The position numbers and the translations under genes were made by a program. Positions 40,206-48,374 of a stretch of 64,000 bases of DNA are shown piece after piece. The DNA lies in contig NZ_JACNMQ010000003.1 of assembly GCF_020622265.1 (NCBI RefSeq), forward strand, positions 62,001 through 126,000, in the 5' to 3' direction. Within the stretch, counting starts at the first letter, position 1, and each line of letters opens with the position of its first letter. Under the pieces are notes generated by a model. It was not told the DNA's origin, did no database searches, and saw nothing but the letters and a program-made list of their open reading frames with translations. Source of the stretch: Halomonas sp. M20. Lineage in GTDB: Bacteria; Pseudomonadota; Gammaproteobacteria; Pseudomonadales; Halomonadaceae.

Positions 40206-41390
40206 TCATGTGTGTCTTCCGCCATCGCTTATCAAGACGAGAAGATCGTTCAAGAATAGCAGACCTTGGGGTGAGGCCTGTAGGTAAAAAGAATCCTCCA
40301 TAACCAATCCTTTTTCACGAGCCACCACTAGTTTTTCCTCGAGTTCATTCAAGGGGCGGCCGCTTGTTCGGAGCCATTCGTCAAAGGAGACACCCTCCAC
40401 CAAGCGTAAGGCGTTCATCGCGAACTCAAGAGGTAAAGCAGCAGTATCAATACGCTGACTACCGGCCAAGAACCCCCTGGGATCATGTTGGCGTCGTAGA
40501 TACGCGTCGGGCTGACGGCTTTTCCAGTAGCGCTCGACCACCAGTTCGCCGTCCTCCGACCAACGGCTCAACTTGCCATGAGCGCCTGCACCAATACCGA
40601 TATAGTCACCAAACTGCCAGTAATTGAGGTTGTGCCGAGAGCGCCGACCAGAACGCGCATAGGCAGATATTTCATAGCGTTTCAGACCCGCTCCTTCAAG
40701 CCGAGCGTGACCTGCATCCTGGATATCCCAGAGAGTCTCGTCTTCCGGCAAGGCAGGCGGGTGGGAGTAAAATTCGGTATTAGGCTCCAGCGTCAACTGA
40801 TACCAGGAAAGATGCTCGGGGTTTAGTGACAATGCCTGTTCGATGTCATCAAGCGCTAGAGCCACATCCTGCTGAGGCAGGCCATGCATCAAATCCAGGT
40901 TCAGATTGTCGAAGCCTGCACGCCGGGCGCTAGTAACGGCATGGTGAGCCTGTTCGCCGTCATGAATGCGGCCAAGGGTCTTCAACTGCGCGGGCTGAAA
41001 ACTTTGTATTCCGATCGACAGGCGGTTGATGCCGTTTTCTCGATAACCTGCAAAGCGTCCTTGTTCCAGGGTACCTGGATTGGCTTCAAGGGTGACCTCG
41101 CAATCCACTGCAAGCTCAAGATGCTGGTTTATTCCCCGAAGCAGCGCCTGGTAGAAATCAGGCGACATCAGGCTGGGAGTGCCGCCGCCAATAAATACAC
41201 TGACCAATTTACGCGAACCTACCCGCCGCACTTCCTGCTCAAGATCCGATAGCAGGGCATTCAGATAGGCCTGTTCGGGCAATTGCTGAGTAGCGCCAAC
41301 GCCATGGGAGTTGAAATCACAATAAGGGCATTTACGCACGCACCATGGGACGTGCACATAAAGTGCAAGCGGGGGTAGCTCCAGCATCAA
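40206..41390 (-). CDS. hemW: Radical SAM heme chaperone HemW
   Basis: A 394-residue radical SAM protein. The cluster motif C-V-R-K-C-P-Y-C (C-x3-C-x2-C) lies near residue 17, with the aromatic Y-C-D-F-N-S-H that follows in HemW. It lacks the extra residues of true coproporphyrinogen oxidase HemN, consistent with heme insertion rather than synthesis. It overlaps rdgB by 4 bases; the rdgB-hemW pair is common in gammaproteobacteria. Confidence 0.93.
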   Translation of the reverse strand: MMLELPPLALYVHVPWCVRKCPYCDFNSHGVGATQQLPEQAYLNALLSDLEQEVRRVGSRKLVSVFIGGGTPSLMSPDFYQALLRGINQHLELAVDCEVTLEANPGTLEQGRFAGYRENGINRLSIGIQSFQPAQLKTLGRIHDGEQAHHAVTSARRAGFDNLNLDLMHGLPQQDVALALDDIEQALSLNPEHLSWYQLTLEPNTEFYSHPPALPEDETLWDIQDAGHARLEGAGLKRYEISAYARSGRRSRHNLNYWQFGDYIGIGAGAHGKLSRWSEDGELVVERYWKSRQPDAYLRRQHDPRGFLAGSQRIDTAALPLEFAMNALRLVEGVSFDEWLRTSGRPLNELEEKLVVAREKGLVMEDSFYLQASPQGLLFLNDLLVLISDGGRHT

Positions 41391-41983
41391 CGCAACTGCT
41401 CGATGAGCATTTGCAGGGCGCGTCCACGATGACTCAAGCGATTCTTTTCCTGTGCACTGAGTTCGGCAACGCTCATGGCCTTTTCGGGAATCCAGAACAA
41501 GGAATCATACCCAAAGCCACCTTCCCCTCTCGGCCGAGCAAGTATCTCGCCTTCCCAACTGGCCTGTACGACAAGAGGAACCGGGTCATCGACGCTACGT
41601 AACAGTGTCAATACACACCAGTAACGTGCCGTTCGCTGCCCCTCGGGGAGCTGAACCATCGCCTCAAGCAGCTTGCGATTATTATCCCCGTCAGAACTGC
41701 CTTCACCTGCGTAGCGCGCAGAAAAAACTCCCGGGGCGCCCTGCAAGGCATCGACTTCTAGTCCCGAATCATCGGCTAACGCAGGTAATCCGCTGACACG
41801 GCAAGCTTCCCTTGCCTTGAGCAGTGCATTTTCGACGAATGTTGATCCTGTCTCTTCGACATCAATCGACGCGAATTGTGTTTGCGGGCACAGCGTGATG
41901 CCTAAGGGTTTGAATAGTGCGTTGAATTCCTTAAATTTTCCTGAATTATTGCTGGCCAATACTATTGTCTGACTGACGCTCAC
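41387..41983 (-). CDS. rdgB: XTP/dITP diphosphatase
   Basis: A 198-residue HAM1/RdgB house-cleaning enzyme that removes deaminated purine triphosphates. Motifs are L-A-S-N-N-S-G-K at the N-terminus, A-D-D-S-G-L-E-V-D-A-L, G-x-x-S-A-R-Y-A-G and G-F-G-Y-D-S-L-F. A GTG at 41983 with a GGGAG site 8 bases upstream was chosen over a TTG at 41998. Confidence 0.94.
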   Translation of the reverse strand: MSVSQTIVLASNNSGKFKEFNALFKPLGITLCPQTQFASIDVEETGSTFVENALLKAREACRVSGLPALADDSGLEVDALQGAPGVFSARYAGEGSSDGDNNRKLLEAMVQLPEGQRTARYWCVLTLLRSVDDPVPLVVQASWEGEILARPRGEGGFGYDSLFWIPEKAMSVAELSAQEKNRLSHRGRALQMLIEQLR

Positions 41984-41998
41984 TAAGGCGACTCCCAA

Positions 41999-42408
41999 GG
42001 ATGCTAATTCATTTTAAATACTCAGCGCTTGTCAGAATAGTTACCTAGAAAAAGGGCATGACGCCAGCTCATTTCAGCAATTGAGGCAAAAATTGAAAAA
42101 AGTATTAGAAAACTAATCGAAAAAAAACTAAATCTTACTAGATAAAAATTACTACAAGCCTGTTTTTATTAGAGGGAGTAAACCTTCTCATAACATCACA
42201 ATTACAAGATAAAGTATAACATCTTGTTTTGTAAAAATTTTTACAAAAATGAATAAAAATTTATTTTTAATATCTAAAAAGAATAGATGTATTTTGTAAC
42301 TTAACTTTACAAACTAGTAGAAAAGGGTAACCTTATCTCAACCTGGGCAATCTGGGTGAGAGCACACGAACGCCCTACGACATAAGACCATACTTCTGGA
42401 GCAGGACC
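41999..42408. promoter_or_regulatory. AT-rich control region of the CsgD-like gene
   Basis: About 410 bases without a gene, far more AT-rich than the housekeeping flanks. It holds a perfect 22-bp palindrome at 42227-42248, whose arms are TTTGTAA and TTACAAA, and a second dyad with the same arms at 42293-42313. The starts of these two dyads are 65 bases apart, about six helical turns. They look like operator sites for a transcription factor controlling the next gene. No clear sigma-70 or sigma-54 promoter could be read. Confidence 0.6.
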
Positions 42409-43080
42409 ATGGAACATGAGAACTCATTAATCCTTCTAGTAACTGACTGTAACCCACAGTCTCAGCTCTTCATGGATTACATCGCTGAGCAGCTTGACTG
42501 TCAGATCACTGCAGTCAGCCCCCACGACTCAGTCGACAACCTAGAAAACGATAGTATTCTGGTACTACTCGATGCGGATCACGTCGATGAGAGCAGTATG
42601 CAACAGTGGCATGGCCGTGCCTCAGAGCGTCAGTCCATGATTCTTGCTGCTTTCAATCTACGCGATGAAGATCATGCGGCGGACGTGCTCGCATCACTTC
42701 ATTTACAGGGCGTATTTTATCGTCGCGATAGCCTGCAGCTGATCTGCAAGGGTATTGGCGCGTTACTCGAAGGCGATTTGTGGATGTCGCGTTCGCTGAT
42801 GACCCGGTTGATTGAGTTCTACCGCCGGCAGCAGCTCAATGCTTATCGGCCAGTCTGTGGGCTTACTCACCGCGAACTCGAAATTATCGGTCTGCTGGGC
42901 TCTGGGGCATCCAACACCGAGATTGCCGACAAGCTGTTCGTTAGCGAACATACGGTGAAGTCGCACCTTTACAATATCTTTCGCAAGATCAAGGTACACA
43001 ACCGTATTCAGGCCATGAACTGGGCACGTCAAAATCTAGGTGCTCCGCCTCCTACTCATCAGAAATCTTCAAGACGCTGA
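42409..43080 (+). CDS. CsgD/VpsT-type LuxR-family regulator with W-M-S-R motif
   Basis: A 223-residue regulator. Residues 1-120 form a degenerate receiver-like domain (L-L-V-T-D-C-N-P-Q-S-Q at the start; L-V-L-L-D-A-D in the middle). W-M-S-R at 125-128 fits the W-[F/L/M]-[T/S]-R motif through which VpsT binds c-di-GMP. The LuxR helix-turn-helix occupies 150-205 (L-T-H-R-E-L-E-I-I, I-A-D-K-L-F-V-S-E-H-T-V-K-S-H). Members of this group switch on biofilm matrix genes. The upstream dyads may be autoregulatory. It lies beside the sigma-54 activator and matrix operon. Confidence 0.85.
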   Translation: MEHENSLILLVTDCNPQSQLFMDYIAEQLDCQITAVSPHDSVDNLENDSILVLLDADHVDESSMQQWHGRASERQSMILAAFNLRDEDHAADVLASLHLQGVFYRRDSLQLICKGIGALLEGDLWMSRSLMTRLIEFYRRQQLNAYRPVCGLTHRELEIIGLLGSGASNTEIADKLFVSEHTVKSHLYNIFRKIKVHNRIQAMNWARQNLGAPPPTHQKSSRR

Positions 43081-43112
43081 GCCAGGCCGTGTTCTCGAAA
43101 AGGGGTGTATCA

Positions 43113-43169
43113 CAGGTGTGCTGCTGATGTTGTCCAGAGCAATTCTTGGCAACATCGGCGCCTGTTTTT
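43113..43169 (+). terminator. Probable terminator after the CsgD-like gene
   Basis: CAGG and GATGTTG on the left pair with CAACATC and CCTG on the right with interior mismatches, followed by TTTTTG. The stem is long and imperfect but correctly placed about 33 bases after the stop. Confidence 0.5.
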
Positions 43170-43829
43170 GATGCTGTCGATTCCTAAACGAATACGGACG
43201 CATCAGTTTTCGTAAACTGTTGGGGCAAATGCGAACATGATTCAAGCAGCATGTTCATTACGCTGTTTCTGGTGTTGTAAACATGTATCGGTTACGCCTC
43301 TCCATGATGGCGTTTTCTATCAGCAGCAGCTTCTCTAGAACAAGCCCCCCAATTTCATTGAATACATTTTTCTCTTTTAAGTGGGTAAATCGGTTTTTAC
43401 TGAATTTTATTAGCCTGATCAACCACTTATCGAGATTTAAATTATTATCTAAGCATTCTTAAAAAAGAACAACGAACAGTATTAATTATCATTCCCATCT
43501 AATCCTGTGTTTCTACATGATAGTAGTTAAGTCTTTATTATTAATATAAAAAACTAGATTTAACATATGTTATTAAATGTATATTCCAAAAATGTCTAAC
43601 CAGCTTTCAGTTCCAGCTTTACAGTTTAGAGAAAAAGAACAATCTTGTGATAATAAATAACCATCAAGAATCCTGTTTCTAGCACAAACAGGCTGATCAG
43701 TTTTGATAAAAAATTCTGGATATAAGTATGCAAGATTGATGCAAACAAAAAATAGAACATAAAAAATACAGCATAAGAAACCAATCAACATATAAAAAAT
43801 AAAAATCAATCTATTCAGTGAGGTCATCA
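43170..43829. other. AT-rich non-coding region before the VpsR-like gene
   Basis: About 660 AT-rich bases. A minus-strand ORF at 43573-43839 exists but looks spurious. I see no repeats or RNA genes. It is the probable promoter region of the sigma-54 activator gene, but no promoter could be assigned confidently. Confidence 0.5.
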
Positions 43830-45221
43830 ATGGATACATCTAAAGCTCTACTGATTGTTGATAGACCACCACTTGATGCTAGAAGGATATCTCATGAAAT
43901 GAGGGCTTGTGGCTGGGTGGTTCATCATGTGGACGATTTACACCAGGTTTTAGCGCTTGCAAAATACACTCTTCCTGCTGTTGGCCTGCTTTATTTTTCG
44001 TTAGAAAACCTTCCTAAAACCATTGATATCGAGAATATCATCGCGGGTGATCATAGAAAGTGGATCGCATTGATCGATCAGGAACCTCATGAAAACACTA
44101 TCCTGAGTCGACTATTAGAAAACCTTTTCTTCGCTTATCATGTCTTGCCCATTGAGCAACAACAACTCGACTTTCTTCTTAAGCATGCGCTTAGCATGGT
44201 ATGCCTAGGTGCAAGAAATACGTTTGACGACACATGCAATAAAAAACATCATGATCATGAAATTATCGGGTCTTCGCCAACCATCAATAAGCTTTATAGA
44301 ATTATCGATAAAGTGGCCGATGTCGATGCATCTATCTACATCAGCGGGGAATCCGGTACAGGCAAAGAATTGGCAGCTCGCGCTATCCATGAGAGATCTA
44401 CACGAGCCAAGAATCCATTCGTCGCCGTCAATTGCGGAGCCATTCCGAGTAATTTAGTTCAATCGGAGCTCTTCGGCTATGAGAAGGGTGCTTTCACAGG
44501 TGCCGGGCATCGAAAAATGGGGCGTATCGAAGCTGCGGCGGAAGGGACTCTATTTCTAGATGAAATAGGTGACCTACCCACTGAAATACAGGTCAACCTT
44601 TTACGCTTTATTGAGGATAAGAAGGTTCAGCGTATTGGTAGCCTTGATGAGGTATCTGTCAATGTTCGTATACTTTGTGCAACACATAGCAATCTTGAAA
44701 ATGCTGTAAAGAATGGGAATTTTCGAGAGGATTTATATCATCGCCTCAATGTCATCCGAATCGACATGCCGCCTCTACGCGAACGAGTCGATGATATCGA
44801 GTTACTGGCAAACTATTTCTTCGACAAGTTCCTGGACAGGAAATCAATGACAGTTCGAGCCTTCAGTCACAATGCACTCATCTTGCTAAGACAATATCAC
44901 TGGCCGGGCAATATACGTGAGCTTATCAATCGTATTCGCCGTGCCATGATACTTTGCGAAAACCGATTGATCAGGCCCATCGATCTTGGTTTGGAACGAC
45001 GCCACTATTTTCGCCATTCGTTGTCTCTTGAAAAAGCTCGTAATATTGCAGAACACGATGTAATACAGGCGGCGTTGGCACGTAACAAGAGTAATATTCA
45101 GCTTACTGCTAAAGATCTTGGTGTTTCTCGAGTAACGCTTTACCGCTTGATCGACAAGCATGGTATCCACCATCGCAGTTGTAATAAAGAGTTAATTCAG
45201 CCTATGAGTGTCGCAAAATAA
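43830..45221 (+). CDS. VpsR-like sigma-54-dependent activator
   Basis: A 463-residue protein. Residues 1-125 are a receiver-like domain without the usual aspartate pocket: the acidic pair is D-R and the phospho-acceptor strand reads V-G-L-L-Y-F-S, so phosphorylation is unlikely. The AAA+ domain has Walker A G-E-S-G-T-G-K at 173-179, the sigma-54 contact loop G-A-F-T-G-A at 220-225 and Walker B L-F-L-D-E-I. A Fis-type helix-turn-helix ends the protein. VpsR in Vibrio has this design and senses c-di-GMP. The ATG at 43830 has a GAGG site; the beta-barrel gene follows after 40 bases. Confidence 0.85.
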   Translation: MDTSKALLIVDRPPLDARRISHEMRACGWVVHHVDDLHQVLALAKYTLPAVGLLYFSLENLPKTIDIENIIAGDHRKWIALIDQEPHENTILSRLLENLFFAYHVLPIEQQQLDFLLKHALSMVCLGARNTFDDTCNKKHHDHEIIGSSPTINKLYRIIDKVADVDASIYISGESGTGKELAARAIHERSTRAKNPFVAVNCGAIPSNLVQSELFGYEKGAFTGAGHRKMGRIEAAAEGTLFLDEIGDLPTEIQVNLLRFIEDKKVQRIGSLDEVSVNVRILCATHSNLENAVKNGNFREDLYHRLNVIRIDMPPLRERVDDIELLANYFFDKFLDRKSMTVRAFSHNALILLRQYHWPGNIRELINRIRRAMILCENRLIRPIDLGLERRHYFRHSLSLEKARNIAEHDVIQAALARNKSNIQLTAKDLGVSRVTLYRLIDKHGIHHRSCNKELIQPMSVAK

Positions 45222-45261
45222 TAGCCTTACAATTTAAGCGATAGTATAAGGATCGAAGAAC

Positions 45262-46335
45262 ATGAAAAAAATTCGCCTAAGAACCGCTATCTTCATTATT
45301 ACAACAACATTGGTTACTGACACCGTCTTGGCGCAACAGGAAACCAGTCAGCAGGCACCAGTAGGGCAAGCACCGCCGGCAACACCCACCACACCGCCGG
45401 AAGTACGCGGGGTGCCCTCGGACATAGGCGGTGTACTGACACCCAAAGGCCGGCTGGTTCTGGAACCAGCGTTGCAATATTCCCATTCCAGCGTGAATCG
45501 AGTGACGTTCCGTGGCATCGAGATTCTCAGCACCTTGCTGATTGGAGTCTTCGATATCGAGGATGCGGATCGTGATACCTGGACCGCGTCGGTGACTGGC
45601 CGGCTGGGTATCACCGATCGTCTCGAGTTCGAGATGAAGGTCCCTTATGTCTATCGGGACGACACCCTCAATGCGGCAGTTGCCGACGGTGAAGGCACCA
45701 ATATTGTTCGTGGTATTTCCAGTGATGGGCTAGGAGACATCGAGCTGGCGACTCACTATCAGATCAATGATGGACGCGATGGCTGGCCTTATTTCATCGG
45801 CAATTTGCGCTACAAGACAGTGACCGGTGAAGGACCCTTCGATGTCTCGCGGGATGCCGACGGTATCGAACAGGAGCTGGCGACGGGATCGGGATTTCAC
45901 TCCATCGAGCCGAGTCTGACCATACTTTATCCTTCCGAGCCGGCGGTATTCTTTGCCAACGTAGGCTATCTATTCAACCTGAAGGATGATGTCGATGAAC
46001 GTGTCGGTCCTGTCGATGTTGGCGAAGTCGATCCTGGCGACGCACTCCGTTTAAGTTTTGGCATGGCCTATTCGATCAATGAAAGGGCCGCTTTTACCCT
46101 GGGTTTCAAGAACGATTTCATCGACGAGACGGAAACCGAGCTTCTCGATGTCACTACCGGGGCGTCTTCACGCCAGGAGTCCAGTACTCTCAACGTGGGC
46201 GCCTTGCTGTTGGGCTGGTCCTATCAGGTCAATCGGGACACTGCCCTCAATCTCGCTCTGGAACTCGGAGTAACGGAGGACGCTCCGGATACCTTGCTGA
46301 CACTCCGTGTTCCGTTCGGTATGAACGCTTTTTAA
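45262..46335 (+). CDS. Outer-membrane beta-barrel protein of the matrix locus
   Basis: A 357-residue exported protein. The signal peptide ends near V-L-A at 24, followed by a Gln/Pro/Thr-rich linker (25-50). The rest consists of alternating beta strands such as G-R-L-V-L-E-P-A-L-Q-Y-S-H and ends in a C-terminal Phe, the signature for outer-membrane insertion. It resembles the Phenol_MetA_deg/transporter barrel type. By analogy with FapF, an export pore for matrix subunits is plausible but unproven. It lies 40 bases after the sigma-54 activator on the same strand and converges on the four-gene operon. Confidence 0.75.
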   Translation: MKKIRLRTAIFIITTTLVTDTVLAQQETSQQAPVGQAPPATPTTPPEVRGVPSDIGGVLTPKGRLVLEPALQYSHSSVNRVTFRGIEILSTLLIGVFDIEDADRDTWTASVTGRLGITDRLEFEMKVPYVYRDDTLNAAVADGEGTNIVRGISSDGLGDIELATHYQINDGRDGWPYFIGNLRYKTVTGEGPFDVSRDADGIEQELATGSGFHSIEPSLTILYPSEPAVFFANVGYLFNLKDDVDERVGPVDVGEVDPGDALRLSFGMAYSINERAAFTLGFKNDFIDETETELLDVTTGASSRQESSTLNVGALLLGWSYQVNRDTALNLALELGVTEDAPDTLLTLRVPFGMNAF

Positions 46336-46363
46336 CCGATAACGGAATGGAAGGGGGGCCGAG

Positions 46364-46396
46364 CGGAGAGATCGCCGACAGCGACTCTCCGTTATC
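46364..46396. terminator. Bidirectional hairpin between the barrel gene and the convergent operon
   Basis: CGGAGAG at 46364-46370 pairs with CTCTCCG at 46385-46391, with an inner TCGC/GCGA pair. A wider GATAACGGA/TCCGTTATC inverted repeat encloses it. It lies between two convergent stops, fitting termination of both transcripts. Confidence 0.65.
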
Positions 46397-46405
46397 TAGG
46401 TGGGG

Positions 46406-47104
46406 CTAATAGTTCAGGGAATTGACAATCCTTGAGCGCACCTGAGCTGCGCGAAGGGCGTCCATGTTGTGGACATCCAGTCGGATATCAAGCTGCTGGC
46501 GGATATCACGCCCCGAGGCGTTACTGATGACTGCACTCATTATCGCGTCCTGGGTAAGGTTATGCAGTGCCGCGGAGAAACCCTTGGGGTCCTGCACCAC
46601 CCATCCGGATAGATTCTTCAACCCTGGCACACTGACGCTCTCAGGGGTTGTCTCGATGATAGACTTGCCGGTGGCGGGGCCCACCTGGGTGATCTCTCGC
46701 CGATCGGTCGCTCCACGAAGGTGTCTAGTGTTTTCGAGAGTCTGCGAAACGATATTCTCTCCGGCGCGGGTGATGTTCATCACGGTTTCCAAACGGATAT
46801 CATCGATCATCGTGCGAAGCGTCGCGCCGAAACTCATATCGATCCCCCCAGCGGTGAAACCGCCGCGCAGATCCTCCAACGCGGTCTCTTCGATGATTTC
46901 AGCGTCGGCAAAGAGCGGACCGACTATCCTGGTCATGGCAGGTCTGGCCACGACCGGGCTGGCGGCTTCATAAAGCAGGCGATTCCCTTGGTTATCCCCC
47001 AAGCCCAAATCGGCCACTGCGCCCAATGAACTCGATGCAAAGAACCCTGCCATCACGAAGGCTCCGCAGACGATCGGTCCAGAACATCTTCTTGTTATGT
47101 TCAT
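46406..47104 (-). CDS. Secreted protein with L-R-G-G-F leader-like motif (matrix operon gene 4)
   Basis: A 232-residue exported protein of no family that I recognise. A signal peptide covers residues 1 to about 29. The segment A-L-E-D-L-R-G-G-F at 75-83 resembles double-glycine leader cleavage sites. It is followed by a beta-type stretch (G-I-D-M-S-F-G-A) and a C-terminal part with I-R-Q-Q-L-D-I-R-L-D-V-H-N-M. It is the last gene of the operon, 20 bases after the C39-like peptidase gene, which suggests it may be processed by that peptidase. A GGAG site precedes the ATG. Confidence 0.75.
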   Translation of the reverse strand: MNITRRCSGPIVCGAFVMAGFFASSSLGAVADLGLGDNQGNRLLYEAASPVVARPAMTRIVGPLFADAEIIEETALEDLRGGFTAGGIDMSFGATLRTMIDDIRLETVMNITRAGENIVSQTLENTRHLRGATDRREITQVGPATGKSIIETTPESVSVPGLKNLSGWVVQDPKGFSAALHNLTQDAIMSAVISNASGRDIRQQLDIRLDVHNMDALRAAQVRSRIVNSLNY

Positions 47105-47124
47105 GACCTTGCTCCGTAATAGAA

Positions 47125-47832
47125 TTATTTCGTCAATTCGTTGGTGGCAGGTAACGTCAACAACATGGTACTTACCCCCGCCCGACTAATGCCTTGCTTC
47201 AGCGGAGAATCGGGCCGAACACGCCAATCCTGCTCACTGTTGAAATTTTGCCTGGCCAACTCAACGTCCGCACGAGCACCCAGTACCACCCCATTCCACA
47301 TCGCCTCGAAGCGGGCTTTTTCGACGACGACGGTACCTACCGCCGGATCGCCGACCAAGATCTCATCCTCGTCGGTGCCTTTGATGACCACAAAATGCTT
47401 GTAGCCTTGGGTATTGATCAAGGTGATGGCGGGCACGCCTATCTTGATGAAGTCATCCAGTGCGATCCTGAAGCCATCGGCATTCAATCCTCGATAATCC
47501 AGATAGCGCTTCATATCCAGCATGGAGAACCCCTGGGCCTGGATCTTGTCTTTCTCGCCTTCCTGATACATGGTCTTGAACACCTCGACTTCCGTGGTCT
47601 CTTGGCCATAGTGATAGGTCAGCAGTGTCGCCACCGCCGCCGAACCACAGCTGAAGTCATATTGCTGCCTGATGACGTTGTCCCAGCGCATTTCCTTGAG
47701 ACTCTTGGCTTCGACATTGAAGCTACCGAAGGGTCCGGCGACCGAGACTGCTCCTGCCTGGGCATCGTCAGGCTCCATCGCCCAGACAAACATCATGAGA
47801 ACCGCCATGAACGAAATAGAAGGTTGTCGCAT
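47125..47832 (-). CDS. Periplasmic C39-like cysteine peptidase (matrix operon gene 3)
   Basis: A 235-residue protein with a signal peptide (1-26). The papain-like C39 features are Q-Q-Y-D-F-S-C-G-S-A-A-V-A-T-L-L with Cys62, K-H-F-V-V-I-K-G with His146 and V-G-D-P-A-V-G with Asp162. The spacing fits an active enzyme. Unlike bacteriocin C39 domains it is not fused to an ABC transporter and is exported. FapD of Pseudomonas amyloid operons is a peptidase of this type. The ATG at 47832 has an AGAGG site. The frame extends 16 codons further upstream. Confidence 0.85.
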   Translation of the reverse strand: MRQPSISFMAVLMMFVWAMEPDDAQAGAVSVAGPFGSFNVEAKSLKEMRWDNVIRQQYDFSCGSAAVATLLTYHYGQETTEVEVFKTMYQEGEKDKIQAQGFSMLDMKRYLDYRGLNADGFRIALDDFIKIGVPAITLINTQGYKHFVVIKGTDEDEILVGDPAVGTVVVEKARFEAMWNGVVLGARADVELARQNFNSEQDWRVRPDSPLKQGISRAGVSTMLLTLPATNELTK

Positions 47833-47891
47833 AATCGCCTCTTCTAGCACGAACACCATGCTCGGCAAACGTAGCGTCATCTATCGCAATG

Positions 47892-48296
47892 CTATTCCGC
47901 GAGATAGATACTGATGCCTACGGCACTGGTGACGGCATTGTTATGCCCCGTCATGATATTGAAGAGTCCTACACCATCGAAGCTGTCCAGGGCATGGGAT
48001 TCGATGGTGATGGGGCCCGATATCACGCTTCCCGCATTGACCGAGTTGCCGCTAGCGGTTGCCTTTAGATCCTGCAAGCTTTGCACGTTGATGAGATTGA
48101 TGTTTTCGCGTCCGCGCAATTGCGCCAACTCGTCGCTACCGAGTCCATCCAGTGTGTTGAAGGGGCTGGCACGCAGCGAGGAGTTATCGTCGGTTTCGGC
48201 GACGGCCCTTTCCAGCGCGAAAAGCATAGGAAGCGCCCACGTCACGACGAGGACAAGACGCCACATTCGGTGCTGCAATCCAGTAGATACGGCCAT
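47892..48296 (-). CDS. Small secreted protein, short paralogue of the glycine-rich protein (matrix operon gene 2)
   Basis: A 134-residue protein. The signal peptide ends around A-V-A-E at 31-34. L-G-S-D-E-L-A-Q-L-R-G-R at 52-63 resembles a C39-type leader end. It shares two motifs with the glycine-rich protein: Q-x-L-x4-S-G-x-S-V (75-86) and G-V-x3-N-x2-T-G-x2-N-x4-A-x2-I (108-128). The second looks like the Asn-rich beta repeats of amyloid subunits. I do not recognise a named family. A GGAG site precedes the ATG. It lies 78 bases after the glycine-rich gene, with a strong hairpin in the gap. Confidence 0.75.
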   Translation of the reverse strand: MAVSTGLQHRMWRLVLVVTWALPMLFALERAVAETDDNSSLRASPFNTLDGLGSDELAQLRGRENINLINVQSLQDLKATASGNSVNAGSVISGPITIESHALDSFDGVGLFNIMTGHNNAVTSAVGISIYLAE

Positions 48297-48326
48297 GGCG
48301 ATGTACTCCTAAACATGCCCGAAAGT

Positions 48327-48351
48327 GCCGGCGAACGCTGTGTTCGCCGGC
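48327..48351 (-). promoter_or_regulatory. Intercistronic hairpin in the matrix operon
   Basis: GCCGGCGAAC and GTTCGCCGGC form a perfect 10-bp stem with a 5-base loop between genes 1 and 2. There is no T-run after it on the minus strand. It probably protects the upstream message from 3' decay or partly terminates, giving more of the glycine-rich product than of the downstream genes. Confidence 0.65.
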
Positions 48352-48374
48352 TCCGGTTAGAATGACCGGTCAGG

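Noticed and set aside
43573-43839. Minus-strand ORF of 88 residues with a hydrophobic N-terminus upstream of the VpsR-like gene
   Set aside because: It overlaps the start of the VpsR-like gene, lies in very AT-rich DNA where hydrophobic frames arise by chance, and has no convincing ribosome site or family resemblance.
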